A stretch of 64,000 nucleotides of DNA from Nocardioides humilatus. Its GTDB lineage: Bacteria > Actinomycetota > Actinomycetes > Propionibacteriales > Nocardioidaceae. Position numbers and translations under genes: made by a program. Position 1 is the first letter of the stretch; each line of letters starts with the position of its first letter. Below, in pieces: positions 59,416 to 64,000 of the stretch. Under the pieces are notes generated by a model. It was given only the letters and a program-made list of their open reading frames with translations, was not told where the DNA came from and ran no database searches. The DNA is taken from assembly GCF_008373755.1 (NCBI RefSeq), contig NZ_VUJV01000003.1, positions 930,001 through 994,000 of the forward strand, given 5' to 3'.

Positions 59416-61173
59416 ATGAGGTCCCGCTGGGTCACCTTCGTCGTCGTGAGCGTCCTCGCCGTCGCTCCGGCTCTCGGGATCCCGGCGACCGCGCGAGCCG
59501 ACGGCGTCCCGGTGCTGGCGGTCACCGACGTCACCGGCATCGGCCTCACCGTCTCAGCCGGCGGCGGCACCCAGACCATCCAGGCCACCTGCCCGACCGG
59601 CACGATCCCGCTCTCCGGCTACGTCACGGCGTCGGCGACCGACGACCTGCGCCGGCTCTTCGAGACCTTCCAGATGGTCGACGGCGGCACCTTCCTGACC
59701 AGCATCGTCAACTTCGGCGCGCAGAACCGCACCGTCCAGGCCGTGGTGCGCTGCGTCGCGACCTCCCAGCTCGGGACCATCCACACCGCGTCGGGCACCT
59801 TCGACGCAGCGGCCGACCACGTCGCCGAAGGCACCGTCGCCTGCGGGGACGGCTGGGTCGCGATCAACGCCAGCGTCACCGAGCCGCACAGCCCCGACCG
59901 GACGCTCCTGACGTCGACGCCGACGGCCGACCTCGCGGGCTGGTCGGCGCGCGGATGGGTGGGCGACCCCGACGATCCGACCGAGGTCATGACCATTGAC
60001 GCGCACTGCGTCCAGAAGACCCGGCTCCCGGGCATCCAGGCGGCGTCGCACTACGACAGCGTCGGATGGGGCGCCGCCGCGGCGGCCGATTGCCCCACCG
60101 GACTGTTCCCCCTCTACGGCGGCACCACCCACATCGACGGCGACCGCGGTGGCATCTCCGTGCTCGAGCACCCCACGTCGACCGGCTGGGCATCGACGAC
60201 GCTGTCCTTGAGCAGCGGCTACATGTTCAGCACGGTCGCGTGCGTCCCGAGCGCGCTGCCCACGCTCTTCCTGTCCGGCTCCACCGGCTACACCAACGTC
60301 GCGCAGCTCTACTGGACCTGGACGGCCTTCGACCCGGCCTCGGCCGGCGGCTACTCGATGGGCTTCGTCTGCCAGATCAACCATCCCGGCACCGGCACGC
60401 TGCCGCACTCGTGCAGCGCCCCGATCACCCAGACGACCGGCGTCGCCGACGGCGAGCACTCGATCGAGGTCTACGCCCAGACCAGCGACGGCCGTCGGTC
60501 GGCGCTCGCCCAGGCGACCGTCGTGGTCGATACGGTCCCGCCGATCGTCTACGTGACAGCACCGCCGCTCTTCCCCGCCACGCGCGCTGCCACCGTGACC
60601 TGGTCGGGCACTGACGCGACCGCGGGTATCGCCGGCTACGAGCTGCGGCGTCGTCGTACTCCGCGGGTGGGGGCCGTCGGCGAGTGGACGACGCCTGTGT
60701 CATTGCCGCCGACGGCGACGACCCGCGGCTACGTGGATCTCCTCGAGGGATCGACCTACTGCTTCGAGGTCCGAGCCAAGGACCGTGCCACCAACACCAG
60801 CCCATGGGGCCAGAAGTGCGCAGCGATCCCGATCGACGACCGCTCGCTGACCCGCTCGGCCGGATGGACCGAGGTCTCCGAGCCCGGCTGGCTCGACAAC
60901 AGCGCGCTCGAGACCACGCAGCGCGGCGCCAACGTCTACAAGCGCGCGACCACCCGTCGGCTGGCGCTGACGGCCCTGACCTGCCCCACCTGCGGCAAGG
61001 TCGCCGTCCTCGTCGCCGGCACCCAGGTCGCCACCTTCGACCTCGCGGCCGCGACCACGCGACGCCAGCTCTTCACCGTGCCGCCCTTCGCGCTCACCAC
61101 GGGAGCGGTGGTCGTCAAGGTCGTGTCGGAGGACAAGCTGGTGAAGATCGACTCGCTGTCGTCCTGGCGCTGA
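59416..61173 (+). CDS. Large secreted protein with Ig/fibronectin-like C-terminal part
   Basis: The protein has 585 residues from the ATG at 59416. The signal peptide MRSRWVTFVVVSVLAVAPAL is cut near ATARADG. The N-terminal half contains repeated Cys-rich stretches (TIQATCPTG, VVRCVATS, VACGDGWVA, AHCVQKT, AADCPTG) that may form two similar domains. The second half includes YAQTSDGRRSALAQATVVVD and GYELRRRRT, then STYCFEVRAKDRATNTS, a fibronectin-III-like pattern. The end has CPTCGKVAV. No enzyme motif or anchor was found. It is probably an exported binding protein. Confidence 0.8.
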   Translation: MRSRWVTFVVVSVLAVAPALGIPATARADGVPVLAVTDVTGIGLTVSAGGGTQTIQATCPTGTIPLSGYVTASATDDLRRLFETFQMVDGGTFLTSIVNFGAQNRTVQAVVRCVATSQLGTIHTASGTFDAAADHVAEGTVACGDGWVAINASVTEPHSPDRTLLTSTPTADLAGWSARGWVGDPDDPTEVMTIDAHCVQKTRLPGIQAASHYDSVGWGAAAAADCPTGLFPLYGGTTHIDGDRGGISVLEHPTSTGWASTTLSLSSGYMFSTVACVPSALPTLFLSGSTGYTNVAQLYWTWTAFDPASAGGYSMGFVCQINHPGTGTLPHSCSAPITQTTGVADGEHSIEVYAQTSDGRRSALAQATVVVDTVPPIVYVTAPPLFPATRAATVTWSGTDATAGIAGYELRRRRTPRVGAVGEWTTPVSLPPTATTRGYVDLLEGSTYCFEVRAKDRATNTSPWGQKCAAIPIDDRSLTRSAGWTEVSEPGWLDNSALETTQRGANVYKRATTRRLALTALTCPTCGKVAVLVAGTQVATFDLAAATTRRQLFTVPPFALTTGAVVVKVVSEDKLVKIDSLSSWR

Positions 61174-61206
61174 GCCCTTGGCCGGAGGCGCTTCTCCGGG
61201 CGTGCG

Positions 61207-62244
61207 TCAGCAGCCGGCGGCGAAGACGTAGCAGGGCAGGGCGGCTTCCTCGGTCGCGCGCGGGGTCGTCGCGACGGCGGTGGCGATCTGGATCGGCGCC
61301 TTGAGTGCACCGGCCAGCGCCTGGGCCTGGTTGAGGCCGGGCAGGAACAGCCGCCCACAGACTGACGGCGACACCCGGCTCGGGTCGACCGGTCCCCGGT
61401 GGGTGATCGCGTCCATGATCAGCGCCCAGGTCGCGGCGTCGACGGTGCCGTTGGTGAGGTGGTCGGCGATCCGGCCGGGGCAGGTCTCCTGGATCGCGGT
61501 CCGCTCATAGCCCGCGCCGGCAACGGCGGTGAGCCGAGTCGTGGCCGGAGCCACCAGACCATCGGTCCGGCTGTAGATCACGCTGTAGTCGATGCCGCGG
61601 AAGGTCTCCTGCCGCGAGTTGATCGCGGCGATGAAGTCGGAGCCGGCGAGCTGCTGCCACACACCCTGCGGACACCCCGTGACCCCGCAGGTCGCGCCGC
61701 CCAGTGCGGGCGCCAGCGCCGGCGCGTAGAGGGTGACGCCCTGCATGTCCGGGGCCACCCCGACGTAGTCGGCGACCATCTTCCGGGTGTCCGGGAAGAA
61801 CCGCAGCGCCCAGCGTGGACGCATGCCGCCCTGGCTGTGGCCGACGATCGCGATCTTGCGACCGCCCGCCTTCCGGAAGGTGTGCCGGATCGCGTAGGCG
61901 TCGTACTCACCGGCGACGGTGAGGTCACCCAAGGTGTTGTACGGCGGCGTGACCGCGCACCACGGGATGCCGGCGCGCGTCAGGGCTGGTGCCCAACTCC
62001 AGGCGAACTGGCTCTCGTAGGTGAAGGCGGTGCCGGGGACGAGCAGCACCGGCTCCTTGTCGGAGTCGAAGTCGCCGCGACAGGTGACGGCGGCGCGGAG
62101 GTCGGCCGCCGATGCCCGCAGCGCAGGCCCCGGCCGGTCGACCGGCGCGTAGCCGGGGTCGGACGTCGCCTGGGCCTGGTCGAACCCCGAGAGAGTGGCC
62201 AGCGCGACCGCAGCGGTCGCCAGGACCCGGGCGGCCCACCTCAC
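61207..62244 (-). CDS. Secreted lipase/esterase
   Basis: A 345-residue alpha/beta hydrolase with a signal peptide (MRWAARVLATAAVALATLSG, cut near AQATSDP). The nucleophile is Ser137 in VGHSQGGMRP, with an oxyanion loop LLVPGTAFTYESQF. Cysteines (CRGDFD, CAVTPP, CGVTGCPQG, C-terminal VFAAGC) suggest disulfides, as in actinobacterial triacylglycerol lipases of the CalA/SSBP type. It overlaps the SDR stop by 4 bp, so it is read in the same transcript. Confidence 0.9.
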   Translation of the reverse strand: MRWAARVLATAAVALATLSGFDQAQATSDPGYAPVDRPGPALRASAADLRAAVTCRGDFDSDKEPVLLVPGTAFTYESQFAWSWAPALTRAGIPWCAVTPPYNTLGDLTVAGEYDAYAIRHTFRKAGGRKIAIVGHSQGGMRPRWALRFFPDTRKMVADYVGVAPDMQGVTLYAPALAPALGGATCGVTGCPQGVWQQLAGSDFIAAINSRQETFRGIDYSVIYSRTDGLVAPATTRLTAVAGAGYERTAIQETCPGRIADHLTNGTVDAATWALIMDAITHRGPVDPSRVSPSVCGRLFLPGLNQAQALAGALKAPIQIATAVATTPRATEEAALPCYVFAAGC

Positions 62245-63083
62245 TGTTGGGATTCGATCCGGTCGATGTAGGCCTTGCGCACCGAGTCGTCGACGCGGGT
62301 GATGGCAGCGTCGTCGTGGACGGCGTGCCGGAAGACCCGCATGACGCCCTCGGGCACCATCGGTGCACCGTTGGCGGCGAAGCCGACATAGGAAGGTACG
62401 GCGATCTCGGCCTTGCGGTTGCGGACCGACTTCACGACCGCGGCCGCGATGTCCTCAGGCTCGACCGCCGGCAGCAGGCCGTAGTCGATCCCGGACGAGA
62501 GCTCGGTCTTCACCGCGCTCGGGAGCACAGCGGTGATCGACACGCCCGTGCCCTCGAACTCGAGACGGGTCGCGGCGGTGAGGCCGACGACGGCGTACTT
62601 GCTGGCGTTGTAGACGGCGAGGCCCTTGATGGGGAACTTGCCCGCCAGCGACGCCACGTTGACGACGTGGCCCTGCTGGCGGCGCACCATGCCGGGCAGC
62701 GCGAGCCGCATGCCGTGGATGACGCCGTAGACGTTGACGTCCATGGTCAGCCGGTCGATGCGGTCCTCCTGGTCGAGGAACGCCGAGTTGGGCATGACGC
62801 CGGCGTTGTTGACGAGCACGTCGAGCGGCTGGCCGTGCTGGAGCTCGGCTGCCTCGAGGAACGCGCCGAAGGACCCCTTGTCGGTGACGTCGAGGCGGTG
62901 GCCGCTGGCGTTGACGCCGAGCTCGGCGGCTGCCTCCTTCACCATCGCCTCGTCGAGATCACCGAGCGCGACGTGGGCACCGGCCGCGATGAACTCCTTC
63001 GCGGTGGCGAGCCCGATGCCGCGGGCGGCACCGGTGATGGCGACCAGGGCGCCGTCGAGATCGATCTTCGGGTAGCGGCTCAT
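62241..63083 (-). CDS. SDR family oxidoreductase
   Basis: A 280-residue SDR. TGAARGIG is at 17-24, NNAG near 96, the catalytic Ser in NVASLAGK and Tyr158-Lys162 in YNASKYAV. The later TELSSGIDYGLLPAVEPEDI is shared with steroid and cyclic-alcohol dehydrogenases. It overlaps both the monooxygenase (ATGA) and the lipase, forming a three-gene transcript. A substrate such as a sterol or cyclic alcohol whose ketone is used by the monooxygenase is inferred. Confidence 0.88.
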   Translation of the reverse strand: MSRYPKIDLDGALVAITGAARGIGLATAKEFIAAGAHVALGDLDEAMVKEAAAELGVNASGHRLDVTDKGSFGAFLEAAELQHGQPLDVLVNNAGVMPNSAFLDQEDRIDRLTMDVNVYGVIHGMRLALPGMVRRQQGHVVNVASLAGKFPIKGLAVYNASKYAVVGLTAATRLEFEGTGVSITAVLPSAVKTELSSGIDYGLLPAVEPEDIAAAVVKSVRNRKAEIAVPSYVGFAANGAPMVPEGVMRVFRHAVHDDAAITRVDDSVRKAYIDRIESQQ

Positions 63084-64000
63084 GCGGTGACCTCGGTTTC
63101 GACAGGCTCAACCACCGAGGGCTGGGCGATTTCAAAGTCGGCGGGACGGAACGGGCTGATGCGGCGAGCGAACTCGCTGGTCGACCAGGGCCACGAGAAG
63201 CTGTTGCGGCCGTTGGCGTCGATGAAGTAGCTGTGGCAGGTGGCCCCGCTGTAGGCGGTGCCGACGAGCGCGGCCTGCACGTCATCGACGTAGGCCGACT
63301 GTGCGTCCGGACGCACGTCGATCGAGGACCAGCCCTTCGTCCGCGTGGTCGTGATCGCGTCGACGATCATGGCGACCTGAGCCTCCGCGACCGCGAACGC
63401 CGATCCGTGGCCCGTGCCGAGGCTCGGGCCCAGCACGATGAACGCGTTGGGGAAGCCGGCCACGACCGTGCCCTGGTAGGCCTCGGGCGATCCGGCCCAG
63501 TGCTCGGCCATCGTGCGGCCGTCGGCACCGCGCACGAACTCGGCGACCGGCAGGTCGAGGATGTGGAAGCCGGTGCCCAGGATGATCGCGTCGACCTCGG
63601 CCCGGGTGCCGTCGCTGCCGACGACCGTCGATCCCTCGACCCGGTCCACGCCCGTGGCGTGCACCTCGACGTTGGCCTTCGTCAGTGACTGCAGGTAGTT
63701 GTTGGAGAAGAGGATGCGCTTGCAGCCGAGCAGGTAGTCGGGCGTCAGCTTGGCGCGCAGCTCCTTGTCGCGGACGGCGGCGCGGAGGTAGGCCTGACCG
63801 ACCTTCTGCAGGCCGTGCATCAGCGGCTTGGGGTGGTGGAAGGCGACACCGACTGCCTCCATGGCGGCGTACTCCACGCGGCCGAGCGTCCTCTCGAAAA
63901 GGGGGATGTTGCGCTTGACCCACTTCTCCGCGTCGGGGACGTGGTGGTCGACCTTCGGCAGCACCCAGTGGGCGGTGCGCTGGAAGAGGTGAAGCTGCTC
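63080..64000 (-). CDS. Baeyer-Villiger-type flavin monooxygenase, N-terminus beyond window
   Basis: The minus-strand frame is open to position 64000 with 306 visible codons. The edge reads FQRTAHWVLPKVD, the Baeyer-Villiger/FMO family motif in the second half of such proteins. ILGTGFHILDLPVAEFVRGA, then SYFIDANGRNSFSWP, is also family-typical. The FAD and NADPH GxGxxG loops would be upstream, outside the window. The C-terminus VVEPVETE is encoded by a dispersed repeat (63095-63117), so the native end may have been replaced. It makes esters or lactones from ketones, for example steroid ketones, by inference. Confidence 0.88.
   Translation of the reverse strand, partial: EQLHLFQRTAHWVLPKVDHHVPDAEKWVKRNIPLFERTLGRVEYAAMEAVGVAFHHPKPLMHGLQKVGQAYLRAAVRDKELRAKLTPDYLLGCKRILFSNNYLQSLTKANVEVHATGVDRVEGSTVVGSDGTRAEVDAIILGTGFHILDLPVAEFVRGADGRTMAEHWAGSPEAYQGTVVAGFPNAFIVLGPSLGTGHGSAFAVAEAQVAMIVDAITTTRTKGWSSIDVRPDAQSAYVDDVQAALVGTAYSGATCHSYFIDANGRNSFSWPWSTSEFARRISPFRPADFEIAQPSVVEPVETEVTA
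63095..63117. repeat. Dispersed short repeat, short form, copy E, at the monooxygenase 3' end
   Basis: GGTTTCGACAGGCTCAACCA followed by CCG, identical to copy D at 35392-35414 except for one base. Read on the minus strand it encodes VVEPVET, 12 bp before the stop codon. Confidence 0.75.

Overview
The window is high-GC DNA, nearly all coding, with many GTG starts, 4-bp ATGA/GTGA gene overlaps and short leaders. This points to an actinobacterium, most likely Nocardioides or another Nocardioidaceae. Supporting signs are an RpfB-type resuscitation-promoting factor, the order pmt-rsmI-tatD-rpfB-ksgA-ispE (an arrangement also known from Mycobacterium), an F420-type LLM oxidoreductase, furA-katG, a KstR-like operator and a protein O-mannosyltransferase. 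No tRNA, rRNA, CRISPR array, transposase or prophage was recognised. The genus is an inference.

Region by region. 1-5.7 kb: the N-terminal 744 codons of a large LuxR-type ATPase regulator, two small proteins, a VWA protein, and an AbiEi/DUF559-type protein with a nearly identical long palindrome beyond each end, then an SDR. 5.7-12.5 kb: a membrane GGDEF/EAL protein, dapF, an SDR, a PPOX flavoprotein, a DHFR-like reductase coupled to miaA, and an MT0933-type small protein overlapping a Nudix hydrolase. 12.5-19.4 kb: an ECF sigma factor fused to a zinc-finger and membrane module, an XRE regulator, a phosphotransferase, a secreted protein of repeated Ig-like domains, and a PEP-mutase/isocitrate-lyase family enzyme. 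19.5-26.2 kb: miaB, a secreted PLD-like protein, a DUF4442 protein, a GDP-mannose-3,5-epimerase-like enzyme, a tam-like methyltransferase, and a hydrolase/MarR divergent pair with a perfect palindrome. 26.2-37 kb: the housekeeping block abcF, ispE, ksgA, rpfB, a lipoprotein, tatD, a hydrolase and rsmI, with divergent pmt and a small secreted protein.

37-46 kb is a stress-type island: a six-gene overlapping operon (DUF6328, lipoprotein, Nramp-like carrier, PRC-like protein, hemerythrin, DUF7218), then a stress SDR, a PAS-ANTAR protein, topoisomerase IB, an FAD-Rieske oxidoreductase and a SigB/SigF-type sigma factor. Several promoters there carry GGGTAT/GGGTAC -10-like boxes. 46-54 kb: a secreted protein, a pentapeptide/DinB protein, furA-katG with a FurA-like palindrome, and a two-component system whose histidine kinase is fused to a DUF4173-like multi-membrane module.

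54-64 kb looks like lipid or steroid metabolism: a cytochrome P450, an alpha-dioxygenase-type heme protein with a clear Tyr-Arg-Met-His motif, a 196-aa protein of unknown family, then a divergent KstR-like operator and LLM oxidoreductase, a secreted protein, a secreted lipase, an SDR and a Baeyer-Villiger-type monooxygenase cut by the window edge. The dioxygenase/P450/orphan trio is the best candidate for an undescribed pathway. A family of short dispersed repeats recurs through the window. Copies contribute codons to pmt and the monooxygenase, and the stop codon of the DHFR-like gene.
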